A stretch of 64,000 nt of DNA from Paraburkholderia sp. CNPSo 3274. Lineage in GTDB: Bacteria > Pseudomonadota > Gammaproteobacteria > Burkholderiales > Burkholderiaceae. Under the pieces are notes generated by a model. That model was not told the origin of the DNA and made no database searches. It worked only from the letters and a program-made list of their open reading frames with translations. Below are positions 1 to 9,035 of the stretch, piece by piece (within the stretch, counting starts at the first letter, position 1; the number at the start of each line of letters is the position of its first letter). The position numbers were made by a program, and so were the translations under genes. Where the stretch lies: the NCBI RefSeq assembly GCF_024206475.1, contig NZ_JAMBPR010000020.1, forward strand, positions 62,001 to 126,000, read 5' to 3'.

Positions 1-1
1 G

Positions 2-22
2 GATGGCAGGACCACGAACTGA
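2..22 (+). CDS. 3' end of an upstream gene, possibly the sugar ABC ATPase
   Basis: Only the last few codons of a gene running in from the left are visible. This frame ends in TGA at 20-22 and has G or C at nearly every third position, as real genes in this window do. The other two frames stop at 33-35 and 58-60 and show weaker third-position bias. In RbsABC-type loci the ATPase usually precedes the permease, so this is probably its C terminus. That is an inference from gene order, and the fragment is too short to identify. Confidence 0.3.
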   Translation, partial: DGRTTN

Positions 23-49
23 TCGCATCGATTGAAGGAGTCGATCTCC

Positions 50-1090
50 ATGAAGAATAGTGTTTCGACGCCCGCATTCGCGGCGGCGCAGGCCGATGCG
101 GCCGCGAATGCCCGCCGTGCGCGTCCGCGCATCCAGCTGGCGCGCCTGCGCGATTTCGCGCTGCTGCCTGCGCTCGTCCTGCTGCTCGTGATTGGCGGGT
201 TCGTGAGCCCGAGCTTTCTCACGCGCGCGAATCTCATCAGTGTGCTCGGGGCATCCGCTGCGCTCGCGCTCGTGGTACTCGCCGAATCGCTCATCGTGCT
301 CACCGGCAAGTTCGATCTTTCGCTCGAATCGACCGTGGGCATTGCGCCCGCCGTTGGCGCGATGCTCGTCATGCCGGCCGCTTCGGCAGGCTTTGGCCTG
401 CAATGGCCCGCTTTTGCAGGGCTCGCCGCCATCGTGGTGGTCGGCGCGCTGATCGGCTTCGTCAACGGCTTTCTCGTCGTGCGGCTGCGGCTGAACGCCT
501 TCATCGTCACGCTGGCCATGCTGATCGTGCTGCGCGGCATGCTGGTGGGCGCAACGAAAGGCGGCACGCTATTCGACATGCCTTCGTCGTTCTTCGCGCT
601 CGCCACCACGATCATGCTCGGCTTGCCGGTTTCTGTGTGGCTTGCCGCTGCCGCGTTCGCGATCGCCGCGTTCATGCTGCGCTATCACCGCGTGGGGCGC
701 GCGCTCTATGCGATCGGCGGCAACCCCGATGCGGCGCGCGCCGCGGGCATCCGCGTGGAGCGCATCACATGGGGCGTGTTCGTGCTCGGCAGCGTGCTCG
801 CCGCGATTGGCGGCTTGATCGTCACCGGCTACGTGGGCGCGATCAACGCGAATCAGGGCAATGGCATGATCTTCACGGTGTTCGCGGCGGCCGTGATCGG
901 CGGTATTTCGCTCGATGGCGGCAAGGGCACGATGCTCGGCGCGCTCTCGGGCGTGCTGCTGCTCGGCGTAGTGCAGAACCTGCTCACACTCGCCCAGGTG
1001 CCATCGTTCTGGATTCAGGCGATTTACGGGGCGATCATCCTCGGCTCGCTGATGGTGGCGCGGCTCGCGGGCGGCGAGGCACAGAACTAA
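50..1090 (+). CDS. Sugar ABC transporter permease (RbsC/BPD_transp_2 family)
   Basis: Inner-membrane permease of a monosaccharide ABC importer, 346 aa. The N-terminal 40 residues are cytoplasmic and Arg/Ala-rich. Hydrophobic segments follow from about residue 40 to the end, including the family hallmark GGISLDGGKGT near the C terminus (about residues 284-294). The start is the ATG at 50, because AAGGAG at 35-40 sits 9 nt upstream. An in-frame TTG at 32 would place the ribosome site inside the gene. It is the first complete gene of the fucose-type operon and lies 15 bp before the next gene, so the likely substrate is L-fucose or a related 6-deoxy sugar. The substrate is inferred from neighbours only. 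Confidence 0.88.
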   Translation: MKNSVSTPAFAAAQADAAANARRARPRIQLARLRDFALLPALVLLLVIGGFVSPSFLTRANLISVLGASAALALVVLAESLIVLTGKFDLSLESTVGIAPAVGAMLVMPAASAGFGLQWPAFAGLAAIVVVGALIGFVNGFLVVRLRLNAFIVTLAMLIVLRGMLVGATKGGTLFDMPSSFFALATTIMLGLPVSVWLAAAAFAIAAFMLRYHRVGRALYAIGGNPDAARAAGIRVERITWGVFVLGSVLAAIGGLIVTGYVGAINANQGNGMIFTVFAAAVIGGISLDGGKGTMLGALSGVLLLGVVQNLLTLAQVPSFWIQAIYGAIILGSLMVARLAGGEAQN

Positions 1091-1105
1091 AAGCGGAGAC
1101 TATTT

Positions 1106-1435
1106 GTGAACGGCAACCCACCCCATACCGACGCCCGCCTCATTCTGCTCGCGCCTGAGGACAACTGCCTGATCGCGGCGGCGCGTCTGGCGGCGGGCGA
1201 GACGGTAGAGATAGAAGGCGAGCGCGTGTCGCTCGCGAAGACGATCGAACTCGGTCACAAAGTGGCGCGCCGCGCGCTCGCGAAAGACGAGAAGGTGCTG
1301 CGCTATGGCGCGCGCATCGGCCACGTGAACGAGCCGGTGGCGCGCGGTGAGCATCTGCACACGCACAACCTGGAAAGCGACTACTTGCCGACCTATACGC
1401 ACGACGCGGGGCACGAGTTCGTGCCGCACAAGTAA
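1106..1435 (+). CDS. UxaA-type dehydratase, small SAF-domain subunit
   Basis: A 109-aa protein matching the N-terminal SAF domain of altronate/galactarate dehydratases, here as a separate small subunit. Its conserved stretch is GARIGHVNEPVARGEHLHTH (about residues 70-89) followed by NLES. It starts at GTG 1106, supported by GGAG at 1094-1097, 8 nt upstream. The partner is the C-terminal (GD_AH_C) subunit that starts 42 bp downstream. Together they should dehydrate a sugar acid to a 2-keto-3-deoxy acid. In this cluster the substrate is inferred to be L-fuconate. Bacterial L-fuconate dehydratases are classically of the enolase superfamily, so a UxaA-type pair here is noteworthy. Confidence 0.85.
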   Translation: MNGNPPHTDARLILLAPEDNCLIAAARLAAGETVEIEGERVSLAKTIELGHKVARRALAKDEKVLRYGARIGHVNEPVARGEHLHTHNLESDYLPTYTHDAGHEFVPHK

Positions 1436-1477
1436 CGCCACCATGATGCGGCACGCGCCGCGAGCAGGATTCAAGTT

Positions 1478-2791
1478 ATGAGCGATAGCAACGTCACCAC
1501 GTCACAGGCCGCCGCGCCCATGCTCGAAGGCTGGCTGCGCAACGACGGCCGCAAGGGCATTCGCAACGTGGTTGCGGTGGCCTATCTCGTGGAATGCGCG
1601 CACCATGTGGCGCAGGAAATCGTCGCGCAGTACCGCGAGCCCTTTGGTGCCTTCGACGATCCGCACACGTTGCATCAGCCAAAAGAGCCGCCGGTGCATC
1701 TGATCGGTTTTCCGGGCTGTTTTCCGAACCGCTACGCCGAGAAGATGATGAAGCAGCTCACCACGCATCCGAACGTGGGCGCGGTGCTGTTCGTTTCGCT
1801 CGGCTGCGAGAGCATGAACAAGCACTATCTCGTGGAGCAGGTGCGCGCCAGCGGCCGTCCGGTAGAGGTCCTGACGATTCAGGAAAAGGGGGGCACGCGC
1901 AGCACGATCCAGTACGGTCTTGACTGGGTGCGCGAAGCGCGTGCGCAACTTGCCGCGCAACAGAAGGTGCCGATGCGCCTCGATGAACTCGTGGTCGGCA
2001 CGATATGCGGCGGTTCGGACGGCACGAGTGGCATCACCGCCAACCCGGCTGTGGGCCGTGCCTTCGATCAGCTGATTGCAGCGGGTTCGGCCTGCATTTT
2101 CGAGGAAACCGGCGAGCTGGTGGGCTGCGAATTCCACATGAAGAGCCGGGCGGCCAGGCCCGAACTGGGCGAAGAGATCGTCGCGAGCGTGGCCAAGGCG
2201 GCGCGCTATTACTCGATACTCGGCCACGGTTCGTTCGCCGTCGGTAATGCGGACGGCGGCCTCACCACGCAGGAAGAAAAGTCGCTCGGTGCGTATGCGA
2301 AAAGTGGCGCCTCGCCGATCGTCGGCATCGTGAAGCCGGGTGACGTGCCGCCCACGGGTGGTCTCTATCTGCTCGACGTGGTGCCCGATGGCGAGCCGCG
2401 CTTCGGCTTTCCGAATATCAGCGACAATGCGGAAATCGCGGAGCTGATCGCATGCGGCGCGCACGTGATCCTGTTCACGACGGGGCGCGGCTCGGTGGTG
2501 GGTTCGGCGCTTGCGCCCGTCATCAAGGTGTGCGCGAACCCACAGACCTACCGCAATCTCGCCGGCGACATGGACGTGGACGCGGGTCGCATTCTGGAAG
2601 GGCGCGCGACGCTCGACGAAGTGGGGCGCGAAGTGTTCGACCGCACGCTGGCGGTGGCGGGCGGCGAGCGTTCGAAGTCGGAAATGCTCGGGCACCAGGA
2701 GTTTATCCTCACGTACAAGACTTTCGAGCCAGTCGGTCCCGCATGCCTGCCCGCCAGTGCGCGCGTGCCGATTGTTGAAGCCGCGAACTGA
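1478..2791 (+). CDS. UxaA family dehydratase, large subunit (probable L-fuconate dehydratase)
   Basis: The 437-aa C-terminal domain (GD_AH_C) of the altronate/galactarate dehydratase family. Family features seen are GFPGCFPNRYAEKMM (about residues 79-93), SLGCES, GTICGGSDGTSGITANPA, FEETGELVGCE and FTTGRGSVVGSALAPVIKVC. The conserved cysteines fit iron or Fe-S binding known in the family. It pairs with the SAF-domain subunit just upstream, so the enzyme is split in two genes, whereas E. coli UxaA is a single chain of about 495 residues. It is followed after 57 bp by the aldo/keto reductase. The dehydratase role is secure. L-fuconate as substrate is inferred from the pathway context. Confidence 0.85.
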   Translation: MSDSNVTTSQAAAPMLEGWLRNDGRKGIRNVVAVAYLVECAHHVAQEIVAQYREPFGAFDDPHTLHQPKEPPVHLIGFPGCFPNRYAEKMMKQLTTHPNVGAVLFVSLGCESMNKHYLVEQVRASGRPVEVLTIQEKGGTRSTIQYGLDWVREARAQLAAQQKVPMRLDELVVGTICGGSDGTSGITANPAVGRAFDQLIAAGSACIFEETGELVGCEFHMKSRAARPELGEEIVASVAKAARYYSILGHGSFAVGNADGGLTTQEEKSLGAYAKSGASPIVGIVKPGDVPPTGGLYLLDVVPDGEPRFGFPNISDNAEIAELIACGAHVILFTTGRGSVVGSALAPVIKVCANPQTYRNLAGDMDVDAGRILEGRATLDEVGREVFDRTLAVAGGERSKSEMLGHQEFILTYKTFEPVGPACLPASARVPIVEAAN

Positions 2792-2848
2792 AACGCGCAG
2801 TCGGATGATTTCGTTGTGGGAACAACCATCTCCAGGAGGTGACGAGCC

Positions 2849-3886
2849 ATGGCGCAGGAACAGCATCCCAGGGTGGCGCATACGCGCCGTATCGGCCGCA
2901 CGGCGCTGGAAGTGAGCGCATTGGGTCTAGGCACCGCGCCGCTCGGGGGCCTGTATCGCGACCTGTCCGAAGATGAGGCGCAAGCCACTGTCGACGCCGC
3001 ATGGCAAGCCGGCATCCGCTTCTTCGATACCGCGCCGCACTACGGCCACACCAAGGCCGAGCACCGGCTGGGCGCGGCGTTGCGGCGCTATCCGCGCAAC
3101 GAGTACGTGATTTCCACGAAAGTGGGCCGCCATTTCGTGCCGCGCACGCACCCGTACGACGGCAGCGAGGGCTGGCAAAACCCGCTGCCCTTCGAAGCGA
3201 TCTTCGACTACACGCGCGACGGCATTCTGCGTTCGTTCGAGGACAGCCAGCAGCGGCTTGGCCTCGTCGAGATCGATATCCTGCTCGTGCACGATATTGG
3301 CCGGTACACGCACGGCGAGCGCAATGAGCACTACTGGCGGCAACTGAGCGACAGCGGTTTCAAGGCGCTCGACGAATTGCGCAAGGCGGGCGTGATCAAG
3401 GCGATCGGCTTCGGCGTGAACGAGCGCGAGGTGATACGCGAGGCAATGCAGGAATTCGACATCGATTGCGCGCTGCTGGCGGGCCGCTATACGCTGCTGG
3501 AGCAGGCGCCGCTCGACGACCTGCTGCCTGAGTGCGAGAAGAAGGGCGTGAGCATTCTGCTAGGCGGCGCGTTCAATTCGGGCATTCTCGCGCACGGACT
3601 GCTCGGCGAACTCAAGTTCAACTATGCCGATGCGCCGCAAGAAGTGGTCGAACGCGTGGCGCGGCTCGAAACGATCTGCCGGACCTACGACGCGCCGCTC
3701 GCGGCGGCGGCGCTGCAGTTTCCCTATGCGCACCCGGCGGTGGCGACGGTGCTCAACGGCGCACGCAGCCCGCAAGAGGTGCGCGAGAACGCCGCCTCGT
3801 TCGAGACGATTTTGCCCCGCGAGTTGTGGCTCGCGCTGCGCGACAAGGGTCTCCTCGATCCGCGCGCGCCGCTTCCGCAGGCTTGA
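2849..3886 (+). CDS. Aldo/keto reductase, probable L-fucose 1-dehydrogenase
   Basis: A 345-aa aldo/keto reductase of the kind annotated as L-fucose or D-threo-aldose 1-dehydrogenase. The catalytic tetrad is visible as Asp60, Tyr65 (FFDTAPHYG), Lys91 (STKVGRH) and His148 (LLVHDIG). A strong AGGAGGT site lies about 8 nt before the ATG. It would oxidise L-fucose to L-fucono-lactone with NAD(P)+, the first step of the oxidative route. Its stop is only 3 bp before the lactonase start, so the two are almost certainly co-translated. Pyridoxal dehydrogenase-type activity is an alternative for this family, but the lactonase, dehydratase, SDR and FAH neighbours favour a sugar. Confidence 0.85.
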   Translation: MAQEQHPRVAHTRRIGRTALEVSALGLGTAPLGGLYRDLSEDEAQATVDAAWQAGIRFFDTAPHYGHTKAEHRLGAALRRYPRNEYVISTKVGRHFVPRTHPYDGSEGWQNPLPFEAIFDYTRDGILRSFEDSQQRLGLVEIDILLVHDIGRYTHGERNEHYWRQLSDSGFKALDELRKAGVIKAIGFGVNEREVIREAMQEFDIDCALLAGRYTLLEQAPLDDLLPECEKKGVSILLGGAFNSGILAHGLLGELKFNYADAPQEVVERVARLETICRTYDAPLAAAALQFPYAHPAVATVLNGARSPQEVRENAASFETILPRELWLALRDKGLLDPRAPLPQA

Positions 3887-3889
3887 GCC

Positions 3890-4765
3890 ATGGCTACGAT
3901 CGAACGGATCGACGCCCATCAGCACTATTGGGACCCCGCGCGCGGCGATTACGGCTGGCTCACGCCTTCGATGACCGCGCTTTATCGTACGTTCGGACCT
4001 GCCGATCTCGCGCCGCTGCGTGCGTCGTGCGGCGTGGCGCGCACGGTGGTCGTGCAGGCCGCGCCGACTGTCGAAGAAACGCGCTGGCTGCTCGATCTTG
4101 CGCGCAACGAGCCCTCGATTGCGGGCGTGGTGGGCTGGGTGCCGCTCGACGACCCGCACGTCGCCACGCTGATCGCCGAACTCGCGCGCGAGCCGAAGCT
4201 ACGCGGTGTGCGCCCCATGCTCCAAGACCTGCCCGACGACGACTGGATCGAGAATGCCGATACCGCGCGAGGCGTGGAAGCGCTCATCGCACACGATCTA
4301 GCCTTCGACGCACTCGTTTTCACGCGCCATGCGCATGCGCTTGCGACCTTTCTCGCGCGCAATCCTGCGCTGCGCGTCGTGATCGATCATGGCGCGAAGC
4401 CGCCAATTGCAGACGGTGGCGAAAACGGTTACGCCCCATGGTCGCAGGCCATCTCGCGGTTCGCGCGATTTCCGCAAGTGCACTGCAAGCTTTCCGGGCT
4501 CGCGACCGAAGCCGCGCCTGGCTGGAACGACGCCACGCTCGCGCCGTGGGTCGCGCATCTGCTTGCCGCGTTTGGGCCGCAACGCCTCATGTGGGGTAGC
4601 GACTGGCCGGTGCTGAACCTCAATGCCGATTACGTACGCTGGCACGCGAGCGCGCAACAGCTCACACAGACACTTTCCGCTGACGAGCAGGCCGCCGTAT
4701 TCGGCGGCAACGCGGCGGCTTTCTATCGGCTTAAAACCGGGCTCGGAGACCATCCAGCCGGTTAG
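3890..4765 (+). CDS. Amidohydrolase-family lactonase (COG3618), probable L-fucono-lactonase
   Basis: A 291-aa TIM-barrel metal-dependent hydrolase of COG3618. The N-terminal metal motif DAHQHYW (residues 8-14), a central VIDHGAKP and a C-terminal GSDWPV with the catalytic Asp are present. COG3618 members characterised from Burkholderia hydrolyse L-fucono-1,5-lactone, which fits this operon. It acts in the cytosol, opening the lactone made by the preceding aldo/keto reductase, whose stop codon lies 3 bp upstream. The following 156-bp gap to the SDR gene is the widest inside the operon. Confidence 0.85.
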   Translation: MATIERIDAHQHYWDPARGDYGWLTPSMTALYRTFGPADLAPLRASCGVARTVVVQAAPTVEETRWLLDLARNEPSIAGVVGWVPLDDPHVATLIAELAREPKLRGVRPMLQDLPDDDWIENADTARGVEALIAHDLAFDALVFTRHAHALATFLARNPALRVVIDHGAKPPIADGGENGYAPWSQAISRFARFPQVHCKLSGLATEAAPGWNDATLAPWVAHLLAAFGPQRLMWGSDWPVLNLNADYVRWHASAQQLTQTLSADEQAAVFGGNAAAFYRLKTGLGDHPAG

Positions 4766-4921
4766 AAAACGTCCGCCGAACGCCACGAGGCGCGCCTGCG
4801 TCGCCATAATGGCCGTTTGCGTCATCCCAACTTCTTCCCGCGATTTCATCGCTCGATCGCGGCATGGGGGCCTGCTGCAATACGGGGTATCGCCGTGCCG
4901 CGCTTCCAACCGGAGTGGCAG

Positions 4922-5665
4922 ATGGTACAAAGACTGGCCGGCAAGACGGCCTTGATCACCGCGGCAGGCCAGGGCATCGGCTACGCGGCCGCCGAACTGT
5001 TCGCCCGCGAAGGCGCACGCGTGATCGCCACGGACCTGCGCATCGACGCGCTTGCGGCGCTGCCGGTCGAGGCGCGCAAGCTCGACGTGCTCGACGGCGC
5101 GGCCATCACGGCGCTCGCGCAGGAACTGGGCGCGATCGACGTGCTGTTCAATTGCGCGGGCTTCGTGCACGCGGGCTCGATACTGGAAGCGAGCGAAGAA
5201 GACTGGGACTTCGCGTTCGATCTGAACGCGAAGGCGATGTACCGGACCATCCGCGCCTTCCTGCCGGGCATGCTGGCGAAGGGCGGCGGGTCGATCATCA
5301 ACATGTCGTCGGCGGCGTCGAGCGTGAAGGGCGTGCCCAACCGCTTCGTGTACGGCGCCTCGAAGGCCGCTGTGATAGGGTTGACGAAGGCCGTGGCCGC
5401 GGACTTCGTGACGCGCGGCATCCGCTGCAACGCGATTTGCCCGGGCACGGTGTCGTCGCCGTCGCTGGAGGAGCGCATCGCCACGCAGGCGGCGGCGCAG
5501 GGCACGAGCGTGGACGCGGCGCGCGCCGCGTTCGTCGCGCGCCAGCCGATGGGGCGCGTGGGCAAGCCCGAGGAAATCGCGGCGCTCGCGCTTTACCTCG
5601 CCTCCGACGAATCCGGGTTCACGACCGGCCAGGCCCATGTGATCGACGGCGGATGGTCTAACTAG
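4922..5665 (+). CDS. SDR dehydrogenase, probable 2-keto-3-deoxy-L-fuconate 4-dehydrogenase
   Basis: A 247-aa classical short-chain dehydrogenase. It has the nucleotide-binding glycines AAGQGIG (14-20), Asp38 at the end of beta-2, which suggests NAD+ preference, NCAG (77-80), Ser129/130 and the catalytic pair Tyr144/Lys148 in YGASK. The start is ATG 4922 with GGAGTGG just upstream. The in-frame ATG at 4817 would add 35 residues before the Rossmann fold with no family precedent. It should oxidise 2-keto-3-deoxy-L-fuconate to the 2,4-diketo acid, the substrate of the next enzyme. Confidence 0.85.
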   Translation: MVQRLAGKTALITAAGQGIGYAAAELFAREGARVIATDLRIDALAALPVEARKLDVLDGAAITALAQELGAIDVLFNCAGFVHAGSILEASEEDWDFAFDLNAKAMYRTIRAFLPGMLAKGGGSIINMSSAASSVKGVPNRFVYGASKAAVIGLTKAVAADFVTRGIRCNAICPGTVSSPSLEERIATQAAAQGTSVDAARAAFVARQPMGRVGKPEEIAALALYLASDESGFTTGQAHVIDGGWSN

Positions 5666-5734
5666 TTAGCCCCAACATTCGCCTCAGGCGATTCTGACCG
5701 ACTGCAACGCACAGACAGACGAGGAACACAGACG

Positions 5735-6583
5735 ATGAAACTGCTTCGCTATGGCCCGAAGGGCCACGAGAAACCAGGCCTGCTCGACGCCGAAGGCCGC
5801 ATTCGCGCGCTCTCGGGCAACGTGGCCGATATTGCGGGCGACGTGCTCTCGGACGCCGGCCTCGCACAACTGCGCACGATCGATCCGGAAACGCTGCCGC
5901 TCGTCGAAGGCAATCCGCGTATCGGGCCCTGCGTGGGCCATATCGGCAAGATGGTCTGCATCGGCCTGAACTATGCCGATCACGCTGCCGAGTCGGGTAT
6001 GCCGGTGCCGAGCGAGCCGGTCGTTTTCAACAAGTGGACGAGCGCCATCGTCGGCCCGAACGACGACATCGAGATCCCGCGCGGCTCGAAGAAGACCGAT
6101 TGGGAAGTGGAGCTGGGCGTGGTGATCGGCAAGCACGCGAAGAATGTGAGCGAGGCGGACGCGCTCAACTACGTGGCGGGCTATTGCGTGATCAACGACG
6201 TGTCCGAGCGCGAATGGCAGATCGAGCGCGGCGGCCAGTGGGACAAGGGCAAGGGCTTCGACACCTTCGGCCCGACCGGCCCGTGGCTCGTCACCCGCGA
6301 CGAAGTGGCCGATCCGCAGAACCTCTCCATGTGGCTCGAAGTGGACGGCCATCGCTACCAGAACGGCAGCACGCGCACGATGATCTTCACTGTCGCGAAG
6401 CTTGTTTCGTATCTCTCGGAGTGCATGAGCCTGCAGCCGGGCGACGTGATTTCCACCGGCACGCCGCCGGGCGTGGGCATGGGCGTGAAGCCGACCCCCG
6501 TGTTCCTGAAGGCGGGGCAGACGGTGCGGCTTGGCATCGAGGGCCTGGGCGAGCAGCAGCAGAAAACGCGCGCGGCAGAGTAA
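5735..6583 (+). CDS. FAH-family hydrolase, probable 2,4-diketo-3-deoxy-L-fuconate hydrolase
   Basis: A 282-aa member of the fumarylacetoacetate hydrolase family. An N-terminal domain of about 65 residues precedes the catalytic fold. Metal-ligand acidic residues lie in the segment WEVELGVVIG, and the C-terminal GDVISTGTPPGVGMG is typical. It would cleave 2,4-diketo-3-deoxy-L-fuconate to pyruvate and L-lactate, ending the non-phosphorylative fucose route. It is the last gene of the operon and is followed by a strong hairpin terminator. The family is certain and the substrate is inferred from the gene set. Confidence 0.85.
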   Translation: MKLLRYGPKGHEKPGLLDAEGRIRALSGNVADIAGDVLSDAGLAQLRTIDPETLPLVEGNPRIGPCVGHIGKMVCIGLNYADHAAESGMPVPSEPVVFNKWTSAIVGPNDDIEIPRGSKKTDWEVELGVVIGKHAKNVSEADALNYVAGYCVINDVSEREWQIERGGQWDKGKGFDTFGPTGPWLVTRDEVADPQNLSMWLEVDGHRYQNGSTRTMIFTVAKLVSYLSECMSLQPGDVISTGTPPGVGMGVKPTPVFLKAGQTVRLGIEGLGEQQQKTRAAE

Positions 6584-6601
6584 GCGCGCCTGAAGCACGA
6601 A

Positions 6602-6654
6602 AAAGCGCGCGAGGGGAGGCGGGACAGACCCGCTTCGCCTCGCGCGCTTTGTTT
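6602..6654. terminator. Bidirectional intrinsic terminator
   Basis: A 13-bp perfect stem (6602-6614 with 6638-6650, AAAGCGCGCGAGG against its complement) is followed by TTTGTTTT on the plus strand and by a T-run on the minus strand. It lies between the converging fucose operon and the thioesterase gene and can serve both. Confidence 0.85.
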
Positions 6655-6669
6655 TATGGCGCAGGCCTT

Positions 6670-7113
6670 TCAGTTCGCCGGACTTTTCTCTTCCGGCCCA
6701 TTGCCTTCCTGCAGCCGGTTCACTGTTCCCTGCGCGAGCGCCACGAGCTTTTCGTCGCCGTTTTCCAACACATACACGCTGCACTGGCAGGTGGCCTGGT
6801 GCCGCCCGGCGTGCACCACGCGCGCCCGCGCCATCAGCGTGCCCTTGAGCGCCGGGCGCAGATAGTTGATTTTGTATTCCCCCGTCACCACCCGTGGCCC
6901 GAGCGCCAGCGCGCCGGCGAAGGTCAGCGCGTTGTCGGCGAGATAGCTGATCACCCCGCCATGCACGTAGCCGTGCTGCTGCTTGAGGTCGTCGCGTACG
7001 GGCAGACGCAGGGTCAGCTCGTCGGCTCCCACGTGCATCAGTTCGGTTCCGAGCAGCACGCTGAACGGTTGGGCATGCAAAGCGCCGCGCGCGCGGTCCA
7101 CAAGATCTGTCAT
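6670..7113 (-). CDS. PaaI-type hotdog-fold thioesterase
   Basis: A 147-aa single-domain hotdog thioesterase of the PaaI group, predicted to hydrolyse acyl-CoA thioesters in the cytosol. The signature is HGYVHGGVISYLADNA (about residues 47-62), which carries the usual HGG turn and Asp. Substrate cannot be read from sequence. It converges on the fucose operon and is divergent from the chemoreceptor gene. Its upstream region carries a sigma-70-like promoter whose -10 box overlaps an inverted repeat, described separately. Confidence 0.85.
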   Translation of the reverse strand: MTDLVDRARGALHAQPFSVLLGTELMHVGADELTLRLPVRDDLKQQHGYVHGGVISYLADNALTFAGALALGPRVVTGEYKINYLRPALKGTLMARARVVHAGRHQATCQCSVYVLENGDEKLVALAQGTVNRLQEGNGPEEKSPAN

Positions 7114-7138
7114 CGTCGCGTTCCCTGGGTCTATCCCC

Positions 7139-7182
7139 GAGTGGTTTCCTAACCACTCTAGGAAGCCTCAGCGTCGAGTCAA
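7139..7182 (-). promoter_or_regulatory. Promoter with overlapping inverted repeat for the thioesterase gene
   Basis: On the minus strand a -35 TTGACT (7177-7182) and a -10 TAGAGT (7155-7160) are 16 bp apart. The inverted repeat GAGTGGTT-TCCT-AACCACTC (7139-7158, arms of 8 bp, perfect) overlaps the -10 and the expected transcription start. That position is typical of a repressor operator. The binding protein is unknown. Confidence 0.5.
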
Positions 7183-7402
7183 GGTGAATCGAACCGAGTC
7201 GGCAATCTATTGTTGCGAGAAATGCAGGGAATGGCCGCACAACCATTGCTGAAATGATCCGTTGCGCATTTTGGGGCGGTTTTTCACGGTTTATTCACGG
7301 TTTAGGGCTCAAAAACAGGGTTTGCGCGGCCGTAAACGCAGTGCGGGCCCGAGCGATCACATGCTCGTGCCACACTCATTCACTGCCATCCCAGGTGTCC
7401 CG

Positions 7403-8962
7403 ATGTTCAGCAAGATCAAGGTCGCATCCGGCCTGTTGTGTGTCCTCGTCGCGTTCTGTGTACTGCAGCTCGTGACCGCAGGACTTGGTTACTGGTCGCT
7501 CACGCGCACGCACGACGACGTGGCCGACCTCTCGAAAGTGGCGTTGCGGCAGGCGAGCGCCGCTAACGTCATCACCCAGCAGTTGATGGACGCCCGTATC
7601 AATCTCTCGCGCGCGGGCACGCGCATGGTCCGCGGCGGCACGGTGCCGACCGATATGGTCAATCACGCGCGCGACCAGCTGGCCGCCGCCGACACCACGT
7701 TCGCGGCGCTCATGGCCGTGCCGCCGATCAACGACGACAACCGCACGCGCGTCGCCGCGTTCGGCGAGCGCTATCAGGTGTACCGCAAGGCGCTCGGTGA
7801 GCTGATCGACGACCTCAACGGCAACAATCTGCAGGCCTTTCTCGACCAGCCGACGCAGTCGTACCAGGACGCCTATCTCGCTGAACTGCACGCCTTCGCG
7901 CAGTTCAGCGCCGCGGCGAGCCGCGCTTCGCTTGATTCGATCGACTCGCGTCTCGCGCTCTTCCAGGGCGTGGGCATCTTCATCCTGGTCCTGCTGATCG
8001 CGCTCGCGACCGGCGTGCATTTCGCGCTGCGCCGCGGCGTGGTGGAGCCGCTCGAGGAAGCGGGCCGCCATTTCGAGCGCATCGCGCGCGGGCGTCTCGA
8101 CGAGCGCATCGCCGCGCGCGGCGAGAACGAGATCGGCCGGCTGTTCCAGGGCCTTTCGCTGATGCAGGCGAGCCTGGCGCGCACGGTCCACACCGTGCGC
8201 GAAACGGCGGGCTCGATCAACGTGGGCGCCGACGAGATCGCCACCGGCAACGCCGATCTTTCGGCGCGCACCGAATCGCAGGCGGCGTCGCTGGAGCAAA
8301 CGGCGGCGAGCATGGAGGAACTGACGGGCACCGTGCGCAACACGGCCGAGAACGCGCGCGAGGCGAACGCGCTGGCGGAGGCGGCGCTCGACGCGACCGC
8401 GCGCGGCGGCGCCGTGGTGGGCGAGGTGGTCGAGCGCATGCGCGGCATTGCGCAAAGCTCGGACAAGATCGCGGAGATCATCGGCGTGATCGACGGCATC
8501 GCGTTCCAGACCAACATTCTCGCGCTCAACGCGGCAGTGGAAGCGGCGCGCGCGGGCGAGCAGGGCCGGGGTTTCGCGGTCGTGGCGGGCGAGGTGCGCG
8601 GGCTTGCGCAGCGCAGCGCGCAGTCGGCCAAGGAGATCAAGACGCTGATCAGCGAGTCGGTTTCGCAGATCCGCGGCGGCTCGGAACTGGTGGAGCGCGC
8701 GGGCGAGTCGATGCGCGAGGTGTCGAACTCGATCTCGCGGGCCACGCAGATGATGGCGGGTATCAGCGCCTCGTCGCTCGAGCAGAGCACGGGCATTGAT
8801 CAGGTGAATCAGGCCGTCTCGCAGATGGACCAGATGACCCAACAGAATGCGGCGCTCGTCGAGGAGGCCGCGGCTGCCGCGGCTTCGCTGCATCAGCAGA
8901 CGCGCCAGCTTTCCGAGGCCGTGGCCGCATTCGAGATTTCGCCGGCCGTGCTGGCGGCTTAA
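7403..8962 (+). CDS. Methyl-accepting chemotaxis protein (Tar-like sensor)
   Basis: A 519-aa chemoreceptor. TM1 is at about residues 6-28, followed by a periplasmic four-helix-type ligand domain to about 185, TM2 at about 187-209, a HAMP domain, and a long cytoplasmic signalling coiled coil. The CheA/CheW tip is [20 protein letters not shown]. The start is ATG 7403, directly before TM1 ([10 protein letters not shown]). The in-frame codon at 7262 would add 47 non-membrane residues. No chemotaxis kinase genes lie nearby. The C terminus lacks an obvious NWETF-type methyltransferase tether. Confidence 0.92.
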   Translation: MFSKIKVASGLLCVLVAFCVLQLVTAGLGYWSLTRTHDDVADLSKVALRQASAANVITQQLMDARINLSRAGTRMVRGGTVPTDMVNHARDQLAAADTTFAALMAVPPINDDNRTRVAAFGERYQVYRKALGELIDDLNGNNLQAFLDQPTQSYQDAYLAELHAFAQFSAAASRASLDSIDSRLALFQGVGIFILVLLIALATGVHFALRRGVVEPLEEAGRHFERIARGRLDERIAARGENEIGRLFQGLSLMQASLARTVHTVRETAGSINVGADEIATGNADLSARTESQAASLEQTAASMEELTGTVRNTAENAREANALAEAALDATARGGAVVGEVVERMRGIAQSSDKIAEIIGVIDGIAFQTNILALNAAVEAARAGEQGRGFAVVAGEVRGLAQRSAQSAKEIKTLISESVSQIRGGSELVERAGESMREVSNSISRATQMMAGISASSLEQSTGIDQVNQAVSQMDQMTQQNAALVEEAAAAAASLHQQTRQLSEAVAAFEISPAVLAA

Positions 8963-9035
8963 GTGACTTGAGCGGTCTGAGCGCTTCGGCGGCGGGCTTG
9001 CGCCCGCCGGCGTAGGCGTTTCGCGTTGTTGCGCC

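Noticed and set aside
32..50. TTG start for the sugar permease
   Set aside because: The AAGGAG ribosome site for ATG 50 would then lie inside the gene.
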